Below are positions 46,521-55,441 of a stretch of 64,000 nucleotides of DNA, in pieces (position 1 is the first letter of the stretch; the number at the start of each line of letters is the position of its first letter). Position numbers and translations under genes: made by a program. The notes beneath the pieces are model-generated. The model did not search any database. It saw nothing but the letters and a program-made list of their open reading frames with translations, and was not told the origin of the DNA. This stretch comes from an uncultured Lachnospiraceae bacterium (GTDB taxonomy: Bacteria; Bacillota; Clostridia; Lachnospirales; Lachnospiraceae), in NCBI GenBank assembly GCA_902798585.1, contig CADBXF010000007.1:1-64000 (forward strand), in the 5' to 3' direction.

Positions 46521-46973
46521 ATGAAGAAGAATCAGGGTTTTTCCCTCGTTGAGTTGATCGTTGTTATTGCCATCATGGCAGTGCTTGTTGGTGTTTTGGC
46601 ACCGGCTTATCTGAGATATGTTGAGAAGTCCCGCAAGTCGTCGGATATCTCCTCCATCTCCGATATCATCTCCGCAGGCGAGAAGATCGCTGTTGACGTA
46701 CAGTTCGACCTTGCTGCAGCTAACACGCTTGTTGTTACCATCTCCGGTGGTAATGTAACCTACGCTGTAACGGGTAACACCGCTGCAACGACCGAGTGGA
46801 CCGACATCTGCGGCGCAAGCTACACCTGCAAGTCCAAGGAGTTCAAGGAGTCCGCTGCTAACGTTACCATCACCGGTACGATTCAGGCAGCTGGTAATGT
46901 ACAGTGGCAGGCAAGTGCGCAGACCATCATCGTTACCTACTCTCCTGACTTCAAGACGAAGTGGGGTCTGTAA
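46521..46973 (+). CDS. pilA: Major type IV pilin PilA1
   Basis: This 150-aa prepilin has leader MKKNQG and mature N-terminus FSLVELIVVIAIMAVLVGVL with the key Glu5. The C-terminal globular domain is Thr, Ala and Val-rich and has two Cys (DICGASYTCKS) that may form a disulfide loop. I chose the ATG at 46521, which follows AAAAGGAGAACAAAAGTT, instead of 7 codons upstream. It is followed by a strong hairpin. Confidence 0.93.
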   Translation: MKKNQGFSLVELIVVIAIMAVLVGVLAPAYLRYVEKSRKSSDISSISDIISAGEKIAVDVQFDLAAANTLVVTISGGNVTYAVTGNTAATTEWTDICGASYTCKSKEFKESAANVTITGTIQAAGNVQWQASAQTIIVTYSPDFKTKWGL

Positions 46974-47049
46974 TTTCGGCATTAGCAACAGAGACGCATC
47001 TTTGTGTAACTATTGTTAAGTTGATTTAGTTATGCTTGGTAATCCCTAT

Positions 47050-47073
47050 AGGGTGGCGCTTCGGCGCCACCCT
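47050..47073 (+). other. Strong TTCG tetraloop hairpin after pilA1
   Basis: AGGGTGGCGC/GCGCCACCCT (47050-47059 and 47064-47073) is closed by the very stable loop TTCG. No T-tract follows. Such structures can protect an abundant upstream mRNA or partly terminate, which would favour pilA1 over pilA2. Confidence 0.75.
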
Positions 47074-47111
47074 GCCAAACGCATAATTTACAAAATGAAA
47101 GCGGTGAAGAG

Positions 47112-47543
47112 ATGAATTCCACCAGAGGAGAAAAAGGTAACGGGGGATTCTCCCTCGTCGAGTTGGTAGTAGTTATAGCAATCATGGCCGTCTTGGTCGG
47201 CGTGTTGGCGCCCGCATATCTTCGATATGTCGAGAAATCAAGAAAGCAGAGTGATGATACCGCAGCCGGTGAGATTTTGCATGCTGCGGAAGTTGTTGTC
47301 TTATCGGGAACCTACGAAATATCGTCCGGAACCGTGCTCGTCACCTTCGATGCGACGAACGGAATTCAGGTGCAGAACGATCCCACAGGGAACGCCCTCA
47401 GCCAGGAATTGACGGACATGTTCGGAAATCTGTCCGAAGTGAAGCCGGTTTCCAAGACCTATGCGAATAAGACATACACCATAACGATTGTTGCGCCTGC
47501 GACATCGATCGGATATCCGCATCTGTCGGGCGCGTGGAATTAG
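47112..47543 (+). CDS. Type IV pilin PilA2
   Basis: This 143-aa prepilin has leader MNSTRGEKGNGG and then FSLVELVVVIAIMAVLVGVL. Its first 45 mature residues (to YLRYVEKSRKxSD) are nearly identical to PilA1, but the C-terminal domains differ and the Cys pair is absent. It probably arose by gene duplication and could be an alternative or minor subunit. Confidence 0.9.
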   Translation: MNSTRGEKGNGGFSLVELVVVIAIMAVLVGVLAPAYLRYVEKSRKQSDDTAAGEILHAAEVVVLSGTYEISSGTVLVTFDATNGIQVQNDPTGNALSQELTDMFGNLSEVKPVSKTYANKTYTITIVAPATSIGYPHLSGAWN

Positions 47544-47592
47544 CCTTCGGGCGCGGAAGTGATTAATACAGCAGGAAGTGTGGTTGCAGTTA

Positions 47593-48366
47593 ATGGATTG
47601 GATTGTATATATTTTTGCTTTTCTCTTCGGCCTTGTCATCGGAAGTTTCCTCAATGTGGTAATCTTCCGACTTCCCAAGGGGGAGAGCCTTTCGGCAAAG
47701 CGATCCCACTGTATGAGCTGCGGCTACCAGCTCCGCTGGTTTGATTTGATTCCGCTGTTCAGCTGGCTTGCCCTTCGGGGTCATTGCAGAAAGTGCCACG
47801 AGAAGATTTCGGTGCAGTATCCGCTGATTGAAGCGGCGAACGCAATTCTCTATGTCGCGATTTTCGCGGTGCGCGGAATTGCAATCGAGAGCATCGTATA
47901 TTGCTTCACGGCATCGGCGCTTCTCGCACTTTCGGTGATTGATTTTCGCACTTACATTATTCCGATCGGTTTTAACATTTTTATTCTGGTGCTGGCCGCG
48001 CTCCGGCTCTGCTACCGGATCTTCGTTGAAGGCGATGCGGTGAGTACGGTGGTTCCGTATCTCATCGGAATGCTGGCGGTGAGCGTGCCGCTCGGCATTC
48101 TCTGGTTCCTCTCCAAGGGCCGCGCAATCGGCGGAGGCGATGTGAAATTGATGGGTGCGGCCGGGCTGCTGCTCGGTTGGAAAGGAATTATCGCAGCGTT
48201 CGTGATCGGATGCATCGTCGGCTCGGTGGTTCACCTGTGCCGCATGAGACTTGCAAACGCACCGCGTCGGCTCGCGATGGGACCGTATCTGGCGGTCGGA
48301 ATTATCACCGTGATTCTGGTCGGCGAGCAGCTGATCGGATGGTACACGGAACTGTTAGGGTTCTAA
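47593..48366 (+). CDS. pilD: Prepilin peptidase PilD
   Basis: This 257-aa polytopic aspartic protease cleaves prepilin leaders and methylates the new N-terminus. The N-terminal part has VIGSFLNVVIFRLPKGESL and the zinc Cys pairs HCMSCGY and HCRKCHE. The catalytic Asp residues lie in VIDFRTYIIP and GGGDVKLMG, the GxGD motif. The ATG at 47593 lies 14 nt after AGGAAG; a GTG at 47578 would be too close to it. Confidence 0.94.
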   Translation: MDWIVYIFAFLFGLVIGSFLNVVIFRLPKGESLSAKRSHCMSCGYQLRWFDLIPLFSWLALRGHCRKCHEKISVQYPLIEAANAILYVAIFAVRGIAIESIVYCFTASALLALSVIDFRTYIIPIGFNIFILVLAALRLCYRIFVEGDAVSTVVPYLIGMLAVSVPLGILWFLSKGRAIGGGDVKLMGAAGLLLGWKGIIAAFVIGCIVGSVVHLCRMRLANAPRRLAMGPYLAVGIITVILVGEQLIGWYTELLGF

Positions 48367-48534
48367 CAAGGATCGGTTTGCAGTATTCAGAGAAGAGAAG
48401 AAACCGATCGCCGGAGTCCGGTCCGGTGTATATTTGGAAACAAATGAAACGAGTCCTACTGAGACATTCTTTCAGTTAAAATATAAACAATGAATGACGG
48501 GCGAAGAACGAATTCGTCCGAAAGGGAGGCAAAA

Positions 48535-50298
48535 ATGGCGAAGAGAGTGCTGTCTATGGAGATCGGGCAGGCCACGACAAGAGTCGTCGAAATCGACTAC
48601 ATGTCCAAGGCTCCGAAGATCTATCAGGCGTTCAGTCTGGAGACTCCGCGTGACATGGTCCAGGATGGTGTGGTATCCCGCAATGAGGATTTCCTGATCA
48701 ACCTGAAGGCCGAACTTCGAAGAAGGGAGATCAAGACGGACAGCGTTGTGTTCACCGTTGCGTCGAGCCGTATCGCAAACCGCGAGGCACGGATTCCGCT
48801 CGTAAAGGAGAACAAAATCTTGCCGTTGATCACGGCCAATGCTGCTGAGTATTTCCCGGTGGATATGAACCAGTACCACCTGGTATACAACATCCTCGGC
48901 AAGATCGACACGAAGGAGGAGAAGCAGTACCGCCTGTCGCTTTTGGCTGTCCCGAACGATGTTACGACATCGTACCTTGACCTTGCACACTCGCTGCAGA
49001 TGCACATCAAGGCTATCGATTATGTCGGCAACAGTATTTTCCAGGTAGTCCGCCAGGATTTTGCGAACGGCACGAACGCGGTCATCAAGATTGATGAGCA
49101 CACCTCGCTTGTGACGATTGTCAAGGACGGCGAGATTGTCCTGCAGAGATCCGTTGCACACGGTGTCAACGGCGTCATCGAGAACATGATGGAGCTCGAT
49201 GTATACGGTGAGAACCTCGATTACTACGGAGCGACGAAGGCGTTCACGACGAACCACTGCATCCGCCGCTACCTCAATGTCGATGTGGATTACCAGGAGC
49301 CGGAGGACACCTCGGACGAGATTATGATGTCCCGCATCATGCTCACCGAAAATCTTCGCTACCTGATCGGCAACATCGGTCGTATTCTCGAGTACTATGT
49401 CTCCCGTAACGACAATGAGCCGATTGACAGTATTGAGCTTGTCGGCATCGGCGCCGATTTCATCGGCCTCGACGAGTTGCTCAGCAACGAGCTCGGTTAC
49501 AATGTACAAAACTACGACGGTCTCAACATGATTAAAATCATGAGCACCGGTTACACGGATGTGACGATGCATGTGCTTGCCGCCTGCGTCGGCGCTTCGA
49601 TGAAGCCGCTGCAGCTGCTGTCGCCCGAGTTGATGAAGGGTGAGAAGCAGCAGTCCCTCGTAATTCCTTTCGCATTCATGATTGCCTGCCTGGCTATCGC
49701 GCTTGCCCTGTTCCTTGTAGGACAGATTCAGGTCAACAACAAGGAGAAGGAGAAGACGGACATCGAGAAAGAGCTCGAAGCCAACCAGTACCTCAAGGAG
49801 ATCAAGGAGAACCACGAGGCGACGATGGCGACGCGCGACACGGTTATCGTATACGGCGATGTCGAGAAGGATTACAACAAACAATTCGTTGCCTTCCTCG
49901 AGGAGCTCGAGGAGAAGATGCCTCACTCCTATCAGGCTATCAACATTGAAGCGGACGGCGCTCAGATTCTGATGCAGATTGACTGCGCGACGAAAGAGGA
50001 TCTCGCAACAATCGCTCAGGAGCTTTACAAGTTCAGAACCGTAATTATCACCGACATCTCCAAGGTTGCAGAAGAGATTTACACGGTTCCGGAACCGATT
50101 ATCCCGGAGGGCGCTACGCCGACACCGACGCCGGCGGACCCCAGCCCGACCCCGTCCATCACCCCGACGCCGATCTGGTATGTAACCACGACGATCGAGA
50201 TGGTATACCGCGAAGCGGTGAACGATGTGGCGGAAGTTCTTCAGGATTTCGCTACAGACTTCGGATTTGATCTGGATATGGGAGGTGAGCAAGAATGA
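48535..50298 (+). CDS. pilM: PilM-PilN fusion protein of the type IV pilus
   Basis: Residues 1-365 of this 587-aa protein have the PilM actin-like fold (VLSMEIGQATTRVVEI at the N-terminus and ELVGIGADFIGLDELL). The PilN part follows directly: LQLLSPELMKGEKQQS, one membrane segment (375-397), a coiled region and an outer domain. A Thr/Pro linker (ATPTPTPADPSPTPSITPTP) lies at about residues 515-535. In most species pilM and pilN are separate genes. The ATG follows GGGAGG. It overlaps pilO by 4 nt. Confidence 0.88.
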   Translation: MAKRVLSMEIGQATTRVVEIDYMSKAPKIYQAFSLETPRDMVQDGVVSRNEDFLINLKAELRRREIKTDSVVFTVASSRIANREARIPLVKENKILPLITANAAEYFPVDMNQYHLVYNILGKIDTKEEKQYRLSLLAVPNDVTTSYLDLAHSLQMHIKAIDYVGNSIFQVVRQDFANGTNAVIKIDEHTSLVTIVKDGEIVLQRSVAHGVNGVIENMMELDVYGENLDYYGATKAFTTNHCIRRYLNVDVDYQEPEDTSDEIMMSRIMLTENLRYLIGNIGRILEYYVSRNDNEPIDSIELVGIGADFIGLDELLSNELGYNVQNYDGLNMIKIMSTGYTDVTMHVLAACVGASMKPLQLLSPELMKGEKQQSLVIPFAFMIACLAIALALFLVGQIQVNNKEKEKTDIEKELEANQYLKEIKENHEATMATRDTVIVYGDVEKDYNKQFVAFLEELEEKMPHSYQAINIEADGAQILMQIDCATKEDLATIAQELYKFRTVIITDISKVAEEIYTVPEPIIPEGATPTPTPADPSPTPSITPTPIWYVTTTIEMVYREAVNDVAEVLQDFATDFGFDLDMGGEQE

Positions 50299-51050
50299 AA
50301 GTATCAAAGAGAGATATCAGCATCGTAATGGTGCTGCTCGGCATAATTGCTCTGTTCTGTGTATACCAGTTCTATTACCGCGATACGCAGACCAAGGTTG
50401 AGGAGCTTGAGAAGTCCATAAAGGCCAGCAAGGCCCAGAACAGCGAGCTTCTCAAGATTGATGAGACGAAGCTTGACAATGACATGAAGGCCGCGGAGAA
50501 AGAGCTCAAGGATATGATTCTCGAGTATCCCGGCAACTATCGTTTCGACGATATGATTATGTATCTGTACGATCTCGAGCAGAACGAGAACTACGGCGCG
50601 CATTTCATTGAGTACGAAATGAGGACGACCTCGAATCCCGAGTCGCTGGTGAATTCGTACCTCGGCAAGGTTCGCGGCAAGGATGTAAGCTTTGCAGCGA
50701 AAGAGGCAAAGTACATCATGCGCTTCACCAACGATTCCTACGAGGGTTGCAAGAAGATGCTCTCGTCGGTTTACACGGATCCGCACGCAAAGAACTTCAA
50801 GACCGTTCGTCTGTGGTATGACAACACCACCGGCGTTGTCAACGGAGAGATCGAGCTTAACGCATATATCGTAACCGACCATGCCAAACTCGGCGACGGT
50901 ATCTACGGTGAGGATACGAACTACCGCAATCCTTACAAGGATGAGTACATCGAGGTTGCAATCCCGCAGGTTGACATGGGCGTTGATTGCGTCTTCGGAC
51001 CGACGGTTACCCCGGTTCCCACTTTGGAGCTGGAGAACCCGGAAGAGTAA
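50295..51050 (+). CDS. pilO: PilO-like type IV pilus assembly protein
   Basis: This 251-aa protein has a short cytoplasmic start, one membrane segment at residues 8-28 (ISIVMVLLGIIALFCVYQFY), a coiled coil (about 35-75) and a globular outer domain. Length, topology and position after pilM-pilN identify PilO, which pairs with PilN to form the alignment complex. Sequence similarity to known PilO is weak. The start overlaps the previous stop. Confidence 0.82.
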   Translation: MKVSKRDISIVMVLLGIIALFCVYQFYYRDTQTKVEELEKSIKASKAQNSELLKIDETKLDNDMKAAEKELKDMILEYPGNYRFDDMIMYLYDLEQNENYGAHFIEYEMRTTSNPESLVNSYLGKVRGKDVSFAAKEAKYIMRFTNDSYEGCKKMLSSVYTDPHAKNFKTVRLWYDNTTGVVNGEIELNAYIVTDHAKLGDGIYGEDTNYRNPYKDEYIEVAIPQVDMGVDCVFGPTVTPVPTLELENPEE

Positions 51051-51187
51051 TTTTTGAATGAACATGGGCCGTTCCTGTCGATTTCGGCAGGAGCGGTATA
51101 CCCATATACAGAGGAGAAGCAGTAAGAGCAGGTGTTCTGATAGGATGCGGCATACGCAGATACCGCAGGAGACCGGAAAGGATAAAT

Positions 51188-51850
51188 ATGAGAGAGGACA
51201 ACAGAAAGAAAAATTCCGGTTTTACGCTGGTGGAAGTCCTGATTGCGGTCGCGATTCTCGCGGTGGTTTCGATTCCGATTCTGCAATCGTTTGTTTCCGT
51301 CGCGCAGGTTAACAGCAAATCGAGACGGAGGCTTGCCGCGACGACAATCGCGGAGAGCCTGATGGAGTCCTGCAAGGGGCTTTCCCTCAAGGAAGTCGCG
51401 GCACAGTGCAACCCGGGCATTTACGGCCCCGGCCTTCTCCAGATTACGATTGCTTCGGATTCGGGCAGCACGAGTTTTTCCGGAACGGCAAGGGAAGTAA
51501 ACTGGGGATTGACCGCGGTTGAGAGCAATTACACGGTCACCAAGGCATCTTCCAAGTATCAGTTTAACGCGAAATCCGGCGGTAAGTACGCATTTTGGAT
51601 TCGTAATATCAAGTCCGGCGGAGCGAGCTATGACGCAATCATCCGCTACCAGCTGGACACGACAAGAAGCAAGGGAACCCTCCCCGGCGGAGCCACGGTG
51701 GAATCCACCATGGATGCCGGTAAGGTCGGTATCATGAAGTTTTACAAGATAACAATCGATGTATACCGGTCCGCGAATTCGCTGAGCTCCCTTACTTCGA
51801 GTGACCCCATAGCCACAATAGAGGGTTCGGTTGCTGATTACAGCAAGTAG
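51188..51850 (+). CDS. Minor pilin, PilV-like
   Basis: This 220-aa prepilin has leader MREDNRKKNSG and mature FTLVEVLIAVAILAVVSIPI with Glu5. SKSRRRLAATTIAESLMESC after the helix resembles PilV/GspI. It is the first of four minor pilins that probably prime pilus assembly. AAAGGATAAAT precedes the ATG. Confidence 0.85.
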   Translation: MREDNRKKNSGFTLVEVLIAVAILAVVSIPILQSFVSVAQVNSKSRRRLAATTIAESLMESCKGLSLKEVAAQCNPGIYGPGLLQITIASDSGSTSFSGTAREVNWGLTAVESNYTVTKASSKYQFNAKSGGKYAFWIRNIKSGGASYDAIIRYQLDTTRSKGTLPGGATVESTMDAGKVGIMKFYKITIDVYRSANSLSSLTSSDPIATIEGSVADYSK

Positions 51851-51884
51851 TTGTACCCGGATTGGAAAGAAAGGAGAACCAATC

Positions 51885-53717
51885 ATGTTTATGCGCAGAA
51901 GATTGAAAGAAGATGATCGAGGCATTGCGTTGATCAGCGTTATGATTACCGTGATGCTGAGCTTCCTCCTGTCCGCGACCATCATGCGTGTTTCGCTCCT
52001 GTCCTATCTTCAGAAGGGCGTTGCGAAACAGTCGACAGAAACATTTTACGAAAACGAGTCTTTCGTAGATGACATCAAGATGGGCGTGCAGCAGAAGGTT
52101 GCAACGGCGTTTGCCAACAGCTCGTCGAAAAGCCAGACCAGCTTCCTGAACAACTTCAAGACGGCACTTCTTTCCGCGGGAACACCCAGCGCGTCCGAGA
52201 AGACCCGTCTGGAGACGGCCCTTAAGAGCTTCATCACCAACACGGATACTCTTAAGGTTGTTTCCGTTAAGGTTGACGGAGATGGCGGCGTGCTCTTCAA
52301 GCAGGAGGGCGACGGCGAGATTGTAATTAAGAATGTTCGCATCGAGTACCAGGATGATTCCAAGGACGGTTACATCTGTAACATCAAGACGGACATCCGT
52401 ATCAAATCCCCGTTCTACATGACGGTTCCGGACAACGATGGCTCGGATTATTCCTTCGTTGCAGCGAACGGTGCCGTGATTGCAGACGGACAGGGATCGA
52501 ATCGAAACCAGTGGGGCAGCCTTCGCCAGAACGGCAATGTTTATGTCGGATATACGAAGAACACCACGGTTGTAAAGAAGGGCGCCGACAACAAGTTCTA
52601 CATTGATTCGGCTACGGCGCTTGATCTTAAGCAGTATATGTCGTACTGGCTCACCGGAGACCGGGTAATCATTAACGGCGACATAAGGATTTCTAATCAC
52701 TCGAATTTGATCTTCACCGGCAAGTCGCTGACGGTAAGAGGAACGATTTATATCGACAACCAGAATTCCCATCTGATTCTTGCAAGCACCAACACCAAGG
52801 TTCTCTGCAAGGATATCAAGATTAACAACTCGTCCATCTCGGATACCTATGCAGCGCCCGGTTCGACCTCTATCACCGGTCTTCCGATTGATTTCTCGGG
52901 TCAGGACGCAGCAAGAACTACCTGGGACGGCGCAGCTTCCTCGATTGCTTATTACAACGGAACTACGGGACAGAACGGTACCACGAAGGGAATCTCTTCG
53001 TTAGGCTCTACCGCAATCGTCAGAGATTCGAGCCTGAAGCCGGTTCCGAATGTGGATGTGAACGGCAATGCCGTTACCTCGGAGTCCGCGCTTAAGGGCA
53101 GCGGCGAGCAGTACGATTATGAGTACTGGAAGATGATTGATGTTGTGGCAGTCAAGAACATGACCAGTCCGCAGAGCCCGAAGGAGCCGAAGCTTTACGC
53201 TAAGAATTATACGGAAGACAGCAACGGTAAATATAAGAACATGTCCGGTCCGGACGCATGCAGTCAGCACGAGGATCCGACGGTAGAAGGCAAGAAGTGC
53301 CGTGTCAATGTCGGTACAGACACACAGAAGCTGCATGACGGCGAGACGCATATGATGTTCAACACGGCCGGAGACATGATTTTCGACCAGTTGAATAATT
53401 CGGGCACGATGGCAGGCGTATTCATTTCGACCGGCGGTATGAAGCTTAACAAGGCCGGCGGACTGACCACAATCAAGTCGGTTGTCGAGATGTACGGTAA
53501 CGATATCAACAAGGCCAAGAAGGCGCTTGGGTTCATCGGTTCGGGATGCATGAGTGAAAACAACCTCGAGAAGTACTGCATCAACAACCTGTTCCGGGGC
53601 GGAATCAAGAACCTCCTGAACGGCGGTTCCACCGGTACCGGCCAGACGACAACGCATGACGAGACGAAGAATAAGTCCCTCGAAGTAGTAACTTTCGAGA
53701 ACTGGGAGAAATATTGA
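51885..53717 (+). CDS. Large minor pilin, PilX/GspK-like
   Basis: This 610-aa protein starts MFMRRRLKEDDRG, then IALISVMITVMLSFLLSATI. The residue at mature position 5 is Ser, not Glu, as in GspK and PilX tip subunits. The large outer domain has a central region with alternating hydrophobic repeats (HSNLIFTGKSLTVRGTIYID) that reads like a beta-helix. It also has several Cys residues (DACSQHEDPTVEGKKCRV). It likely caps the pilus. The ATG follows AAAGGAGAACCAATC. Confidence 0.78.
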   Translation: MFMRRRLKEDDRGIALISVMITVMLSFLLSATIMRVSLLSYLQKGVAKQSTETFYENESFVDDIKMGVQQKVATAFANSSSKSQTSFLNNFKTALLSAGTPSASEKTRLETALKSFITNTDTLKVVSVKVDGDGGVLFKQEGDGEIVIKNVRIEYQDDSKDGYICNIKTDIRIKSPFYMTVPDNDGSDYSFVAANGAVIADGQGSNRNQWGSLRQNGNVYVGYTKNTTVVKKGADNKFYIDSATALDLKQYMSYWLTGDRVIINGDIRISNHSNLIFTGKSLTVRGTIYIDNQNSHLILASTNTKVLCKDIKINNSSISDTYAAPGSTSITGLPIDFSGQDAARTTWDGAASSIAYYNGTTGQNGTTKGISSLGSTAIVRDSSLKPVPNVDVNGNAVTSESALKGSGEQYDYEYWKMIDVVAVKNMTSPQSPKEPKLYAKNYTEDSNGKYKNMSGPDACSQHEDPTVEGKKCRVNVGTDTQKLHDGETHMMFNTAGDMIFDQLNNSGTMAGVFISTGGMKLNKAGGLTTIKSVVEMYGNDINKAKKALGFIGSGCMSENNLEKYCINNLFRGGIKNLLNGGSTGTGQTTTHDETKNKSLEVVTFENWEKY

Positions 53718-53802
53718 TTCCACAGAGCGGTCGCAGGGCTGCAGTTCTGAAACATCAGGACAGTAAGGCGGGCGATTCGCCCGCAGGGAGAGAGGATATT
53801 GT

Positions 53803-54318
53803 ATGAAAAAAAACGAAGGGTTATCGCTGATTGAGCTGGTTGTCGTGATTGCGATCATGTCCGTGATGATTGCGGTTGTCGGCATCAGTGTGACGGTGCT
53901 TTCGAGACAGAAGGTAAGCAACGCCGCAAGCGATGTCAAGAGTCTTCTGCAGACAGCACAGACGATTGCGATGAGCAAAGACAACTGCCATGTGGAGATT
54001 CAGGAGATCGGGGATTCGGTAGTGTTTACGACATATTCTTCGTCGAACAAGATTATCGATAAGGTTACCTTGGATGAGAAGATTACCGTAAGCCTGTCCT
54101 ACGCCTCCGGATCGAGCATGAATATGAATGTGCTCGGAGCGGTCGGGATTTATTACAAGCGCGAGTCCGGAGCTTTTGACTCCGCATATGTGTGCGGAAC
54201 CACAGGCAATCCGAAGTCGGGAACGGCAGTTGATCCGATTCGCTGGATCCGCTTCTCCAACGGAAACAAGTCGGTTACGCTTCATCTTACGGAGCTGACC
54301 GGTAAGGTTTCGTACTGA
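53803..54318 (+). CDS. Minor pilin, GspH/FimT-like
   Basis: This 171-aa prepilin has leader MKKNEG and mature LSLIELVVVIAIMSVMIAVV with Glu5. The helix is followed by SDVKSLLQTAQTIAMSKDNC, typical of FimT/GspH. The ATG follows GGGAGAGAGGATATTGT. Confidence 0.87.
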   Translation: MKKNEGLSLIELVVVIAIMSVMIAVVGISVTVLSRQKVSNAASDVKSLLQTAQTIAMSKDNCHVEIQEIGDSVVFTTYSSSNKIIDKVTLDEKITVSLSYASGSSMNMNVLGAVGIYYKRESGAFDSAYVCGTTGNPKSGTAVDPIRWIRFSNGNKSVTLHLTELTGKVSY

Positions 54319-54335
54319 TAAGGAGGGACATCGCG

Positions 54336-55175
54336 ATGAGGAATTGGAACACTGAAAAAAACCAAGGTATGTCCCTCGTGGAATTGCTGGTTGCGGTTGC
54401 CGTGCTCGGCATCTCCATGATCGGTATTGTAGCCCTCATGAATCTCGCAACCAGGTACTATTCCAACTCCAATAAGGAGGTTGAGGTTCAGCAGGAATTG
54501 CAGACCACATTTGCCATGGTCAGCAACATGATTGTCGACGCTAACGGTTCGGTCACTTTTGATACATCCACCAAGACAGCGACGATTGTGAACAAGCAGA
54601 AGAAATATGTTGTCACATTGAGCGGAACGAATCTTTACGCAAAAGAGTTTCTTGCCACGGCGACAATCACCGACATCAAGGCGCCGGAGAATCTTCTCGC
54701 CGATAAGGTTGAGTCGTTCTCGCTGAACACCTCGCATTACGACGACGGCTATGTTACGCTGGCGATGAAGGTTAAGTACGGTTCCCGCGAAGCAGCTATG
54801 ACGAAAAATGTTTTCATGCGCAACGCAGGCAAGGAGCGTACGGACTTCCTCGGGTATTGCGATGTTGAGGTTACGGAGGTTACCGGCGGAATCCAGTTTA
54901 AGATTAAGCAGAATACCGGTGCAACAATCAACAACGGAACTCCGCTTGACATCAAGATCAAGATGGGCGCGGCAGGAGCTTTCAGCAGCGTGACCGGCAC
55001 GGGAATCTCGTCGATTTCAACAGCAAACCGGTATTACAATCAGGTGACCGGAGTTCTCACGGTTCACACCAAGCTGAGCGCAGGTTGGGTTGACGGCGCA
55101 ACCATCACGGTTACCGTCAAGGTCGGCGGAACGATTGATAAGAATGAAAGTCGAGTGCTCACAATCAGCAAGTAA
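54336..55175 (+). CDS. Minor pilin, PilW/GspJ-like
   Basis: This 279-aa prepilin has leader MRNWNTEKNQG and mature MSLVELLVAVAVLGISMIGI with Glu5. EVQQELQTTFAMVSNMI follows the helix, as in PilW/GspJ. The last 90 residues look like an added beta-rich domain. AAGGAGGGACATCGCG precedes the ATG, 17 nt after the previous stop. Confidence 0.86.
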   Translation: MRNWNTEKNQGMSLVELLVAVAVLGISMIGIVALMNLATRYYSNSNKEVEVQQELQTTFAMVSNMIVDANGSVTFDTSTKTATIVNKQKKYVVTLSGTNLYAKEFLATATITDIKAPENLLADKVESFSLNTSHYDDGYVTLAMKVKYGSREAAMTKNVFMRNAGKERTDFLGYCDVEVTEVTGGIQFKIKQNTGATINNGTPLDIKIKMGAAGAFSSVTGTGISSISTANRYYNQVTGVLTVHTKLSAGWVDGATITVTVKVGGTIDKNESRVLTISK

Positions 55176-55225
55176 TACACTGTTTACGGTGAAGGTTCAG
55201 CATTAAAGATCTTAAAAAACAATCA

Positions 55226-55265
55226 AACGATTGACTGCCGATACGGCAGTCAATCGTTGCTTTGA
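55226..55265 (+). terminator. Terminator of the main pilus operon
   Basis: A perfect 15-bp stem (arms 55226-55240 and 55244-55258) with loop ATA is followed by TGCTTTG. The T-tract is modest. Confidence 0.75.
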
Positions 55266-55305
55266 CTTAATCTGATGAAATATCCGAACGAAATCGGAAT
55301 AATGT

Positions 55306-55334
55306 TTGACAAATAAGTGTTTGCGGAATAATAT
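55306..55334 (+). promoter_or_regulatory. Promoter of the Thr/Pro-stalk pilin
   Basis: TTGACA (55306-55311), a 17-nt spacer and TAATAT (55329-55334), so this pilin is transcribed separately with a leader of about 100 nt. Confidence 0.8.
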
Positions 55335-55441
55335 AGAGTTGAATTCGTATACAACACGGGCAGCGCATTTCGTGGGTTTTTGCGCCGGTCCGTGATAAAA
55401 GCGTTTATAACGCGGATAAATCAGAAAAGGGGATGACCTAT

